Assembly: GCA_018127085.1 (NCBI GenBank)
Contig: CM030723.1
Span: forward strand, 67,685-131,684
Length of the DNA stretch: 64,000 nt
Source: Pneumocystis sp. 'macacae'
Taxonomy: Eukaryota > Ascomycota > Pneumocystomycetes > Pneumocystales > Pneumocystaceae
Direction of reading: 5' to 3'
Below, piece by piece: positions 1 through 12,232 of the stretch. Under the pieces are notes generated by a model. The model did no database searches. It was given only the letters and a program-made list of their open reading frames with translations, and had not been told where the DNA came from. Position 1 is the stretch's first letter. The number at the start of each line of letters is the position of its first letter. A program made the position numbers and the translations under genes.

Positions 1-46
1 TATATACTGTTTAAATATTATACAAAGTATTTAAATATATGGAATT

Positions 47-2181
47 TTAGTCTTCATCTTCAAGATACATATATTGAAATTTGAAGTCCGGCTATATGGT
101 AATTAGTAATGTGCCTATTAAAAGCGATACTACTTTTTTTCGTTGTACCCATGCACCCTGTTTTTATATTAGCTATTTCAATATTTTATTGAGTTTACCT
201 CAAAGTCGAAATATCTATAAGTTCCTGATTCATATTCATCTGTAATTATTTTTGGTTCTTCGTGTCTTTGGAACCATGTAAGATATTTTTTATGAAATCT
301 CCATGCTTGTCTTTTTAATTCTTTTGCTGCTAAATACCTTAAATACTGTAAGTATATCGTATTTGTTAAATAGCTATATTAAGGTAGTCTTACTGTTGAT
401 ATGTTCCCTGTTGATAATAAAACACAAAAAATAGTGCATCGATATCAATTTTTTCAAATAATTCTGGAGAATCAAATATTGCAGGGGGTACTTGTGGATA
501 ATATGACGGAACTGGATATGGTTCAGATGGAATATAATATTTCGGAGTTTCTGAAGTCACAAGTTCCGGTGCAGTAGTAAAAGATAATTCTAAAAGACGA
601 TGTATAATAGATATTGGTGGAGGATTTAAGATTCTTTGTTTAACTGTTTTTAATGATGAAACCAAATCTTTAAGGCTTTGGGGGAGTCGTGACAAATCTA
701 ATGAATTTGGAGAATATGTTTGAGATTCAATAGATGGTTTTTTTATTGGTGGTGTATCGTGAGCTAGTTCTTGTGATAATGTTTCTAAAGAGCTATCAGT
801 ATTTTCTAATGGTTCTAATACATGTTTCTCTTGATATTCATCTGCAACTTCTTGAATATCTGAAGGCTTAATCAATTCATCCTGATGATTGGAAAATGAA
901 GAGATCAAAGGAGATGTTTCTTGTGGTGGCGTTGAAGATGCTGTCCGTATTTTTGCACTTGATAATTGTAAAGGAAGTATTCCATTAGAATTTGGAGAAT
1001 TGGGTGCCGTAGATGAGTATTTTAAAGGCTCTATTTGTGTTTTAACCTGAGATGCTTTCACTACTCCATTTGTAGCTTGACATATGTTTGTATCTATTAA
1101 TGTAGGAGATTTAGATTTTGTTTTGGACGATGCCATTGCATTTAAAGATTCTGTTGATCTTGTTTTAGATGAAATTGTTGCATTTAGAGATTCTGTTGAT
1201 TTCGTTTTGTCCTATAGTTTATAAGTTATGTTTCTATATTTATTTAAATTTACATCTTTATCTTTTTGAGGAGATGTTTCGTCTGCTAAAGACTGTGTAT
1301 CCAAAGACGAATCTACTTCATTGTCTAGACCCCGTCCAAATATTTCTTCGTCCAAATTTAAGTTCTCATAAATATTTTCATCTTCTGTAAAATCTGCATC
1401 CTGATTTGATTCAACATAATATTTGATATCTTCTTGAACTTCAAATACCTAAAAATTAGAATATATTGTTTAGATTTCATATGCATACTTTTTCTGTTTG
1501 TATATTTCCATTTTCAAGGAGTCTTAAAATCAATTCGAGTTTATCTTGATGCCATTTATGTCGTTCTAATAAATGCTCAAGTTGTTCTAATCTTTCAGAC
1601 TTTATATAGTCTTTATTTTTTTTCTTCAAAGACCCTTGTAATATCTCAGATTCTGTTTCTAATTGCTCAATTTGTCTTTCTAATTCATCAACCATAGAGG
1701 ACAGCCAATGACTCATTTCTAATCTTTCTTTCTCCTTAGGATCTAATTTCGCAGCTGAAAGAAGACCTTCTTTACTAAAGGCTTTTGTCTTTATCTCTTT
1801 TTCACATGCTTTAAACCGTTCCATTTGCTAATATGTATTAGTTGGGTTTATAAAAATATAGCATAAAAACCATTTCTATGAGTTTTCGGTTCTCCTGAAG
1901 AGGCTTTTTATCTTTAATATCATTGCTTGCTACCCATGTTTTAATATGATCTCTCATTCTTTGAAGTTTTTTAATTTCTTTTTTTAAATCTCCCTCAAGT
2001 TTATCTTTTTGAGATTGATTACTTGTTGATTGCATTTTTTCATAAATGCTTTCAAATGTTGCAACCCCTTCCGTAACCTATATTTTTCAAATAGATAAGG
2101 AGATTGTAACTTCCATATATTAACATTATTTACCTTTTTTAATGTTTTATCCACCTCAGCTTGTAATTTGCGAGAAGTCAT
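47..2181 (-). CDS. not3: CCR4-NOT complex subunit Not3/Not5
   Basis: Scaffold subunit of the CCR4-NOT complex, which drives mRNA deadenylation and transcription control. The product has about 600 residues from eight exons. The N-terminal Not3 coiled-coil domain is clear: the start reads [17 protein letters not shown], followed by the family signatures [20 protein letters not shown] and [18 protein letters not shown] low-complexity Ser/Thr linker follows, then the C-terminal NOT box with [31 protein letters not shown] and the terminal YLEDED. The start was chosen at MTSRKLQ because relatives begin there; an upstream in-frame ATG at 2214 would add 11 residues. Introns are 40-55 bases. The last two exons are only about 8 and 13 codons. 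The linker holds a 42-base tandem duplication (1118-1201). The family has both Not3 and Not5 names and I cannot separate them here. Confidence 0.93.
1118..1201 (-). repeat. 42-base coding tandem duplication in not3
   Basis: Two adjacent 42-base copies (1118-1159 and 1160-1201) differ at only a few positions and encode two 14-residue units containing STESLNA. The reading frame is kept. They lie in the Ser/Thr-rich linker between the coiled coil and the NOT box, where length changes are tolerated. Confidence 0.8.
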
Positions 2182-2445
2182 TTCAAAATATACTTTTTCA
2201 TATGTTTTTTCCAAAAATATTTATAAATCTTTCGTTCCTTGAAGACTGTAGCTCTAAATTTCTTAGAATTTTATAGTAATTTCTTAAAATTTTAAGAACG
2301 GAAAGTTTATATTTTTCATGAGTTGAGGGTTAACGATTGTAACATTAACTTATAAAATTTATGAGAAGATTTATAATTAATCTGAAGTGCATAATTAAGA
2401 AGCAATATATATATGCTACAAGTTTTACGAATATAGGGAAATGTT

Positions 2446-5080
2446 ATGTTTCAAACAGTTTGTTAATAACATATTTTAAAGCAATATTTAAGAGATAGGT
2501 CGAAGTGTAATATCTAATAATCAAAGACATCAAGATATAATGAAAAATATAGAAATAGTGGATTTGTCAAAGTATTAAAATATCTTTATGTTTTATTTTT
2601 TATTAATATATTTTTAGGATACGGAATTGGGCAATTATTGCACATATAAATCATGGAAAATCAACATGTAATTAGTCTTTATTATATAACGAAGTAGCTG
2701 TAAAAAGAAAATAGTAAGCGATAGATTGTTGGAAATAACTGGAATAATATCCAAATCGTCAGAGAATTGCCAAGTTCTAGATAAATTAAAAGTAGAACAA
2801 GAGAGAGGCATTTAATATATTATAATGCACCTGCAGCTAATATTAATAGGTATTACAGTTAAAGCGCAAGTATGTAGTATGTTTTATAATCATAAATCTG
2901 AAACATATCTTCTTAATTTAATTGATACTCCTGGTCATGTTGATTTTAGAGCAGAAGTTAAACATAGTTTATCAGCATGTGATGGCTGCTTATTACTTGT
3001 GGATGCTTCTCAAGGAATTCAATCACAAACGGTTTTACTATTGAATTTTATTTTTCATATTTAATAGTTTATTTAGATTGCCAACTTCGATCTTGCGTTA
3101 TCTCGAGGACTAGTGATTTTACCTATAGTAAATAAAATTGATTTACCTAATGCAGGTAATGTTACTTATAATTAGGTTTTTTCTTGATTTTTAGAGCCAT
3201 TAAGAGTTTTAGACCAGCTGAAACAAACATTTGATATAATTCCAGAAGATGTCATTTTTGTTTCCGCAAAAAATGGGATTGGTATAGAAAAAATTATTCC
3301 TACTATTATTGATAAAGTACCCCCGTATTCTTCTGTATACTTTTTTGTTTTATTTAACCTCTTAAAGACCTAAGGGATCTCTAATTGATAGTTTAAAATG
3401 CTTTCTTATAGACAGTTGGTAATTCTTGTAATTTAAATATTATCTAAACTTATTTGTGAATGTTAGGTATGATAATTTTAATGGTATTATTCTTTTAATG
3501 AAGATTTGTGATGGTTTTTTGCGTAAGGGTGATAAAGTTCAAAGTATTTATACGGGTTTAAAATATGACGTTACAGAAGTTGGAATAATGTGCCCTGATA
3601 GAGTTGCAACAAGATTTCTTAAAGCTGGACAAGTTGGTTATGTTATATTAGGTATGAAAAATGATGAAGAATCTCATATAGGAGATACATTTTGTCATGT
3701 GGGTAAAGAAGTTATCCCCTTGCCTAAATTTGAGGAATCTAAGCCTACTGTATGTTTTTGTTTTAAAATACGTAAATGTATTGATTTTAGGAAATAGGTG
3801 TTTGTTGGAGCTTTTCCTTTAGATGGAAATAATTTTCAAAAACTTAATGAAAGTATTTCTCATTTGGCATTAAATGATAGATCTATATATATAGAGAAAG
3901 AAACATCTATTGCATTAGGTCAAGGTATTTTTTGTTTTAGATTTATAGAAATATTTTTTAATCCTATACTAGGATGGCGTATTGGATTTATTGGGACTCT
4001 TCATTTATCAGTATTTATAGACAGGTTAAAAGATGAATATGATGAAGAGGTAAGATAATTTTTTAGATAGAGTTTTTGATATGATATTTAGATAATTATT
4101 ACATCACCTACCGTGCCTTTTAAAATAACGTATAAAGACGGAAGAGAGAAAATGATTTCGAATCCAACAATATTTCCTGATTTTATGAATGTGCGACAAA
4201 ATATTTTGAAATTAGAAGAACCTATAACGGAAGTTATTATGGTATTTCCGATAGAATACTTAGGGGTTATTATTGAATTATGTGAAGTATATTTTTAAAT
4301 ATTTATTATCAAGTTTTAATATGTTTAGACTCATAGAGGTGTTCAAAAAGAAACATTATTTCCTTCTGAAAAAAAATGTATTCTTAAATATGAAATTCCA
4401 ATGGTTTTGTTAATTGATAATTTTTATGAAAAACTTAAAGGTCTTACAAAAGGGTATTTCTATTTAATATTTTAAATAATGCTTATGTTCCTTAGATATA
4501 TTAGCTTGGATTATAGAGTTGTTGGTTATAGAATTTCTGATTTAGTTAAAATGAAGGTTCATTTTGTTATCTTTTTTAGATTATTATTTACTATTTACAG
4601 TTTCTAATTAATGGTAAAATTATCGATGCACTTTCTACAGTGCTCCATAGAAGTCAAGTATGTAAAAAAGGAAAAGAATCAGTAAGGCATTTAAAATCTT
4701 TGATTAAACAACAGTTATATGAGGTTGTGATGTATATTAATTGTTAAAGAAAAAAATAATATATTTAGGTGATAATACAAGCTACGGTAGAAAATAGGAT
4801 TGTGGCTCGTGAAACATTAAGTCCATTAAAAAAAGACGTAACAGCTAAATGGTCTATAATAATATTTATTTTGTTTTTTTAGCTAATTATTCTAAAGTTA
4901 CGGAGGAGATATCACGTATTTAAAATCAAAAATTATATTTAATAGTAATTTTAATCTTTAATTAGTCGTAAGATGAAACTTCAGTCCAAACAAAAAGAAG
5001 GTAAAAAAAAGTTAAAAAAAAATAGTAATATTGTTATCGATCGTACTGTATATATTTATTTCAGTTTTATTTTTTACTAA
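2446..5080 (+). CDS. guf1: mitochondrial translation GTPase Guf1 (EF4/LepA)
   Basis: Ribosome-bound GTPase that promotes mitochondrial protein synthesis under stress. The exons give G1 [16 protein letters not shown], the switch region EQERGITVKAQ, G3 DTPGHVDF, G4 NKIDLP, domain II ([14 protein letters not shown]), the LepA segment [15 protein letters not shown] and the LepA-specific C-terminal tail ([20 protein letters not shown]). About a dozen exons. The start is a proposal: ATG at 2446 encodes MFQTVC, and a 46-base intron leads into a Ser/Arg/Asn-rich leader that reaches the G1 exon in frame; a downstream ATG at 2540 would leave no targeting sequence. Oddities: the Asp of the usual HxDHGKST is Asn, and the intron 2808-2849 appears to use a GC donor. 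Its stop lies 123 bases from the stop of the convergent mad2. Confidence 0.9.
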
Positions 5081-5203
5081 ATTTATAAGGTATTTTATAA
5101 TTTTTTGAAAAAATAATACTTTGGTATCAAGAATTATTGAATTTTATATTTACGTAGAATTTATGTTAAAATATATACTATAAAATCAAAAAAAAACAAA
5201 AAT

Positions 5204-6030
5204 TTAATCATCTGCTAGTTTATATGCTATTTGTAAGTCTACTTTATGTAGATCAGTGCTAAAACTTCGCAATTTTATTTGCTCCGCGTTATCAATTTCA
5301 CGTGCATCACTATCTCCCCATTCATCTGGAACTTCCGAATTGTAGTCCGTGTACACTAAAACATTAAATGTGCATTGTCCTTCGAGTTGTGGAAGAAATG
5401 TCACAGATGCTGTAATCTGCCGAATAATTGCTTGAATTTCTGTATGAATTTCTTTTTCTGATTTCTCTGGAATAATGTTATTTCTTTCATTTCTAAAAAT
5501 ATTAGAACTTTATTTTATATAATTTTTTCAATACGCTAACTTATTCTCCTTATTTTCATTATCATCATTTTTGAATATTTGGACATCAAATTGCCATCGT
5601 TCTAAAACCTCTAGTGTATCTTTTGAAATAATAGCAATTACTAGTTTTGATATTTTTCCCTCTTCTATCCATTCTATAGAATTATTATGTCTTTTTGTGA
5701 GAAATGGATGTTACTATGAAGCTGCTCCATGATTTTTCGTATATAAGCTTTTACTTCAATGTCTGCAGTAACTAGCATATTAAGACCATATTTTTTAACA
5801 ATTTTAAAATCATCTGCTGGGTATACCCCTCTTTGAAAAAGTATACTTATTTGTTTAATTATTACAATTATTAGAACAAGCTTATACCTGTTGATACTAT
5901 ATTCTAAACGTAACATTAGAAATATATTCAGTAAGAGGAAAAAGTATGAACCAAAGAATTCACTGACAATTTTAGAAGATCCTTTAAGGGATAGTTTAGA
6001 TCGCGTAGGTGCTATACTAGTCTCAGTCAT
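5204..6030 (-). CDS. mad2: spindle assembly checkpoint protein Mad2
   Basis: HORMA-domain protein that binds Cdc20 and holds anaphase until kinetochores attach. About 206 residues, the usual Mad2 length. Seen in order: KLSLKGSSKIVSEFF, the microexon-encoded EYSINS, ILFQRGVYPADDF, KKYGLNMLVTAD, ERWQFDV, IIRQITASVTFLPQLEG, and the C-terminal safety-belt segment EIKLRSFSTDLHKVDLQIAYK-like stretch (IKLRSFSTDLHKV). The gene has several small introns. A 16-base microexon at 5888-5903 is needed to join the first exon to ILFQRG and restores the family sequence exactly. Convergent with guf1, leaving only 123 bases between the two stops. Confidence 0.95.
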
Positions 6031-7459
6031 AAAAGGCTGATCTTTTTATTAAGTTACTCGTGGTGAGTATGTAGTTAAAGCTAAGTAAAATAAATATAAT
6101 TCAAAAATTTTTCTTCATTTGTATCTTAAAAGGCATTTTTCATATTTTTTTGATAAACGATATAAAGACATACGATTTTTTGCCTTAATGATAAATAAGT
6201 TAATAATTTAAGGATTTATTTATATTAAAACTGAAAACAAATGTTTAGAATTAATTAAGCTTTTTGATCATTAAAAAAGGTAAAGGATAATTTATCTTTA
6301 AATATTTTTAAAAAGATATACATTTTTTTAATTAATAACTACAATAAAAATATTTGCAGGAATAAATAGATATATGTTTTTTATGTATAAGATTTTATAC
6401 TATTATAATGTTATATTCAGTTTTTGAATGATTGTGATTTAAAATGTTTTTCAATCGTTATATTAAAAGTAATTATTAGATAGAAAAACCAATATTTTGA
6501 TAAAAATGTATATTTTATATATTTCTAAATGTATATCTTGAGAATATATTGTTAATATATTTTCTCATATTGTGTTATTAGAATTTAATATGTTTGGATA
6601 TTAAGTTTTTAATTTATAATTTTAAAATATTAAGATTGTATTAATAACTACTAAACATAAATATTAAATGAAATGTATTATTTTACATGTAACTTTTTGA
6701 GATTTATTTTATTTTGAAATAATTGGTTTTAATATAATTAATGTTTAAAATTATTTCTTATAAGATAGATTTAAAGATATAAATCTAAATAGAAAAAAGT
6801 ATTTAAAAATTTGATTAGTATTTTTTTATATTTCGGATAAAATTTTTGAGTTTAAATCAATAAAAAAATGATTTAAAATTTTAACTATAATAATAAATAA
6901 TATAAAATGTTTTAAAAAACAAAAATGAATAATTGGAAATATACTATTTAGGAATTGAGATATCTTTTTATATGAATATCTATTTATTTTATAAGTACTT
7001 GGTTTATTTGAATACTAAATACTATAAAAGGGTATTAAAATCAGATAAATGCTTAAAATCCTGAGAATACTGGGTTAGGATATCAAAGGAATATACAAAA
7101 GAATCTGCGAATCAAATAGATATTGCGGAATTTTTCAATGATTTTATTTCATGAGGAAATATTTAGAATATAATTTATAGAACTATAATTAAGTTTACTA
7201 GAAAGTATTATATTTTAGCATTTTTATGAATTTTTGTTATGTTTTAAATTTAATAAATTGTAAAAAATGATTTTATTAAATGTTTTATTGGATTTTTTTA
7301 ATTTTTTTGAATTATTTTCTGGACTTAAGGGTTGGACTACGTGTTTTTTAATAATATTGATTATAAATAAGTTATGTGAATTTGAAATTTATTCATTTTA
7401 TTAAATTTTAATAATAGAAAATATTTTTTTTTCTTTTGAAGTTTTAAAATTTTGTTAGA
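6031..7459. other. gene-free AT-rich spacer
   Basis: About 1.4 kb between the divergent starts of mad2 and dug1. It is extremely AT-rich with many short A and T runs. I see no conserved reading frame, RNA gene or tandem repeat in it. It must hold the two promoters. Confidence 0.7.
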
Positions 7460-9259
7460 ATGGTACCTTTATCTAGTTTTTATGATGCGTAGGGCTATAT
7501 GATATATATATACATATTAATAACTCAATAGTGTTGATGCTTTGTCTGAAAAATTTGTTGAGAGACTTTCGAAAGCTGTATCTATTCCTTCTATAAGTTG
7601 TAGTGCTTTTCACAGAAAATATGTTATTGAAATGGCAGAATTTCTATATAAAGAAATGAAAAATCTTAATATTAATGTTGAAAAGCGATTTTTGGGGACT
7701 CAAACCTTAGATAATGAGGAAATTGAGCTTCCGCCTCTTGTTATTGGGAAATATGGTGATGATAAAACTAAGAAAAATGTTCTTGTTTATGGGTATTTTT
7801 TTCTTTTTTACTATTAGATCTTATAAATTAGTCACTTTGATGTTCAACCTGCTTTAATGAGTGATGGTTGGATTACAGATCCATGGGAATTTAAATATGA
7901 TGAGGAAACAGGTCGTATGTATGGTAGGGGTATTTCAGATGATAAAGGACCGGTTCTTGGATGGCTTAATGCCATTGAAGCTTTCCAAAAGGCTGGTATT
8001 CATCTTCCTGTAAATCTTATTTTCTGTTTTGAAGGTATTTTATAAATAATATTATGATTTTTTAACTTTTTTAGGTATGGAAGAGAATGGATCAGTTGGA
8101 TTGGATAAATTTATTGAAGCGGAGGCTAGAAAATATTTTGCTGATGTAGATTATGTTTGTATTAGTGATAATTATTGGCTTGGAACTAAAAAACCATGTT
8201 TAACATATGGACTTAGAGGTATATCATGTTACAGTGTAACTGTAAAAGGTATAAAATTATTATTATTATTATTATTATTTTTATTTTTAGGACCTAGTGC
8301 AGATCTCCATTCTGGAGTTTTTGGTGGTATTATTCATGAACCTATGACAGATCTTGTTCATGTATGTTACACCTTTATGTTTTTGTTAATTAATTTTTTT
8401 AGCTATTTTCATCTCTTGTAAAACCTGATGGAACTATACTAATTCCAGGAATTATGGATCAAGTAGAACCTTTATCAAGTATTTTTTATTTATAGTTATT
8501 TTTATATAATTTTGTTAGAGAAAGAGGACTCTTTATATGACGGTATATCAATTACTATGGAAGATATACATCATTCAGCTGGATCCAAAACAACAATTTA
8601 TGATAAGGAAAAGTGTATTTTAATGCATAGGTATTATTTGAAGTATTTTCTTATTATATTAATAAATAAGATGGAGATATCCCTCACTTTCTTTGCATGG
8701 AATAGAAGGCGCATTTTCGTCTCCTGGTATTAAAACAGTGATTCCTTCTAAAGTATCAGGTATAAACAATTGAGTATTTAAATTTTTCGATTTAGTTTAA
8801 AAGGGAAGTTTTCTATTCGTTTAGTACCTAATATGAATCCTGAAGATGTTTGTGTTTTAGTCAAAAAACACCTTGAGTCTGTATTTTTATCTTTAGGTTC
8901 AAAAAATACACTTACAATTGAGTATCTTCATGGATCTAAAGCATGGGTTTCTTCTCCAGATCATCCAAATTATAAAGCAGCTGCGGAAGCTACTAAAAAA
9001 ATATATAATATAGCACCTGATTTCACGCGTGAAGGTGGTAGTATTCCTGTTGCATTGACATTTGAAACTTGTCTAAATAAAAACGTTCTTTTGTTGCCTA
9101 TGGGACGAGGAGATGGTATAAAATTGTTATTAAATTAAATAATCATTAAATTTCATTGTAGATGGTGCTCATTCTATAAACGAAAAATTAGATAAATCCA
9201 ACTTTATTAAAGGTACAAAGCTTTTTGGTACTTATTTATATGAAATATCTATATCTTAG
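7460..9259 (+). CDS. dug1: Cys-Gly metallodipeptidase Dug1 (M20 family)
   Basis: Cytosolic zinc/manganese dipeptidase that splits Cys-Gly and other dipeptides in glutathione breakdown. About 475 residues, the family length. Metal and catalytic residues are all visible: [28 protein letters not shown] (the Glu-Glu pair), SDNYWLG and a C-terminal [10 protein letters not shown]. The start at 7460 (MVPLSSFYD) is in a short first exon joined by a 43-base intron to [12 protein letters not shown], matching the family N-terminus; the longest uninterrupted frame alone would have given a false non-ATG start at 7542. Eight or so exons, one of whose introns carries an ATT microsatellite. The serine usually followed by Glu in GMEESGSxG is Asn here, a conservative change outside the catalytic pair. 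Confidence 0.94.
8256..8279. repeat. (ATT)n microsatellite in a dug1 intron
   Basis: About eight ATT units make up most of a 45-base intron, directly before its acceptor. Such a tract is likely variable in length between isolates. Confidence 0.85.
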
Positions 9260-9751
9260 AGTTATTTTAAAATTATTTTTAAAATTATTTTTATAGATAA
9301 ATAATTATTTTTTCTAATTATAGAAATAATAGATTAATTTTTAAATTATTTAAATTCTTTTGTTTTTTCAATAATATTTATTTTATAATTTTTTTTTTAA
9401 ATATATGTTTCTTTAAGATACCTTTTTTATGATTATCTTGTTTTATAAAGAAAAAGCAATTAAATTATAGTTATTAAAATGGATATTATAAATATTTTTT
9501 AAATAAATATTATATATAAAATATGTTATGTAAAAAAAATAGAAACTTCAAACCTTATATGCATAATTTTTTGATCCAATAATTATTTGACTAGATTTTA
9601 ATAAAACGTTATTTATAGAATATAAATTCTATAACAGTTGAATTTTTAATATTAGATTTAGAATATATTTATAAATAATATCAAAGAATATTGTTTTATT
9701 ATTATGTAATTAAATCCCATTATTTGTTGTTTTTAAGACTATTTTTGAAAT
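9260..9751. other. gene-free spacer between convergent genes
   Basis: Roughly 490 bases between the stops of dug1 and the Cdk11-type kinase. AT-rich and without any frame or structure I can support; presumably the two 3' untranslated regions. Confidence 0.6.
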
Positions 9752-11255
9752 TTACTTTTTTATTCGTTTTCCAAAAGATTGTTCAATATCTGAATTATCA
9801 AAAATATAATTGTTATATTTAGAAAAAATTGGTTTATTTTGCCTAAATATTAAAATAATTAGCAATATGTTATATTATAAAATGAAGATTTACCTTTTAT
9901 GATCATTTTTTTGTTGATTTCTTAATTCGGGAAATGTTGGTAAAAGAGAAGGATCTTGAGCTTAAATAATTAGATAATAAGATATATTTAAAAGTAATAC
10001 TTTGAGGTGATTCTTTAAAATATTCATGATTTAATGCAATCTTTGCTGAAATTCGTTTTTCTGGATCATAAGTAAGAAGTCGATTTAATAAATCTTTCGT
10101 TGCTATTGTTTGGCTAGAAAATTTATGTTTTATCATATTAGTTTTGCTTGAAAAGAAATTGAAGTGTTTAGAAAGTGGCAGTTTTCGAAATTCTGGCCAA
10201 ATAGCTTCATTAGGTGTACCAAGTAAATTAGCTATCAATTGAACTTGCTCAGCTTCATTTTGACCAGGCAAAAGAGGTACTGATGTTATTAATTCTCCTA
10301 AAATACAACCAACAGACCAAAGGTCAACACTACTAGTGTAATTCTTTTTCCCAAAAAGTAATTCTGGAGATCTATACCAAATAGTTACAACGTGAGGTGT
10401 CATGCCAATTTCTCTATATTCTCGAGCCATACCAAAATCGGCTATAGTAATTAAGTATAGATATTTTCAAATTTTTAAAATTATACCAATTTTTAAAATA
10501 CCTTTTGCGTTTAAAAGCAAGTTAGACATTTTTAAGTCTCTAAAATACAATTAGAATCTTATTGAATATGCTTTTAAAATACCTATGAATAATATTCTGC
10601 CTGTGCAAATATTCTAGTCCTTCCAATAATTGCTTCGTTAAACACTTTACTATTAATAAATATTATATATATATATACATAAATATATAGTATCAAATAC
10701 CCTCTGATTGTGTATACTTAACACAAACAGCATCCATTATACTTGCCATGTCCTTTGTAAATTAGAAATTTTTGCTTTTTATTTACAATTGGATAAACTT
10801 GTTCACAATATTCTTCTACCATATAAATATCATCAAGTGCTTTCCCTACTGCTACTTCTAGAACACTTATAATATTTTTGTGTTTTAAAGATCTTAAAAT
10901 AGATATTTCTCTTAGTGCTGTAATAGGGATACCTGAATACCGATCATTATCAAATATGCGTACTGCTTTAAGAGCAACAATTGTGTTGTTTCTTTTATCT
11001 TTTGCACGACTAAAAAAATAAGATCCTTTTAGAGATTAATATATTTCCTTTACTATACAACTCCATATGCTAAATTTTTTATCAAATATATTCATTTATT
11101 TACTTAAATATTTACTTACTTCCTTCACCAATTCTATTAAGTTTTTCAAAATCATGAATAGATGTACATGTCCCAAGGTATAAATCTTTATAACCAATAT
11201 CTATTTGTATTTTCTCTCCTGTAACTGAATGAATATTAAGGTAAGACGGACTCAT
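9752..11255 (-). CDS. cdk11: Cdk11/PITSLRE-type cyclin-dependent kinase
   Basis: Nuclear cyclin-dependent kinase acting on transcription and splicing factors with cyclin L. The N-terminus (MSPSYLNIHSVTGEKIQ) leads into FEKLNRIGEG, the C-helix signature GIPITALREISILRSLKH, hinge MVEEYCEQDMAS, HRxLK region LHRQNIIHR then DLKMSNLLLN, the DFG loop ADFGMAREYREIGMTPHVVT, IWYRSPELLFG, and DLWSVGCILGELI. The C-helix reads PITALRE rather than PITSLRE, but the activation segment GMAREYREIGMTP and the tail resemble Cdk10/Cdk11. The last exons give FPELRNQQKND and end in FGKRIKK. About nine exons. The likely partner cyclin L lies 12.5 kb away in this window. Cdk10 is the main alternative name. Confidence 0.88.
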
Positions 11256-12232
11256 AATATAAAAAATGTATGAGATGTTTCTTTTGACCGAAACGAATTG
11301 ACTTTAATTATAAAAAAACGAAATTGTAGAAAGTATAAGGAGTCTATTTTTTATGGTGTATATTTTTATATGTAAATTTGGTATTAATTGTATTTTATTT
11401 TTTATAAAAAAAATAACATATTTTTTATAGACGTATAATTTTCACAATTAAATATTTTTTAAATTATTATTTCTCTAAGAAGTTGCTTTTATTATTAACA
11501 TAATTTAAAAAAGATCTTTATATTTTTTTTCGAATGTTATAAAAGTTTATAAAGGTAATAAATGTAAATTTTTATTTTATTCTTTCCTTAATATGCAGAG
11601 ATTTTTAGATTTATAAAGTTTATAAATACATGTACAAATAATAAAAGTATTGGAATTTTGTTTTGTATTAGTACGTTTGATATATTGTCATAATTTTCTA
11701 TATATTATTTTATATTTTTAATTAACAATTTGAAATATATTCAAGATGAAATGAGTTATATTCTGTTTGTGTTCTTTTCAATAATATATAATAATTTTAT
11801 GTTTTTTTTTTGTTGTAATTTTTAAAATAATTATATTTTTCAGTAAATCATATGTCAGTAAATTGAATATTTTAATATTATTTATATTATAGCATTTAAT
11901 TTTCAGAATTTATATATATATTAGAGAGTAATAATATGTGATTTGAGAATTCTAATAAATAATAGTGATGAAAGTTATTCTGTATAAACATTTTTTAAAA
12001 TGATGAAATTGATTGTATGTCTTCTAAAAGGTATAAACATTAATTTCAATTAATGTATCAAAAATATAAATATTTTTGATATATTTTGAAAATTTTTATA
12101 TTAGAAAAGAATAAATGAAATTATAAATATAGATATAAAAAGTTTAAAATATGTAAAATATATACTGGGTGGATAAATATAGAAAGAATTAAAATTATAT
12201 CAATATAAAATAATAATGAAAAATATATAATG
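11256..12232. other. gene-free AT-rich spacer
   Basis: Nearly 1 kb upstream of the kinase start and downstream of the dysferlin-domain gene. Mostly A/T with no frame, RNA gene or repeat that I can support. Confidence 0.65.

Noticed and set aside
2182..2214. Upstream ATG of not3 at 2214
   Set aside because: It would add 11 residues before MTSRKLQ, where all relatives I know begin.
8256..8279. Mobile element or CRISPR-like repeats
   Set aside because: The only short repeats seen are simple microsatellites in introns and two coding duplications; there are no spaced palindromic repeats, terminal repeats or transposase/reverse-transcriptase motifs.
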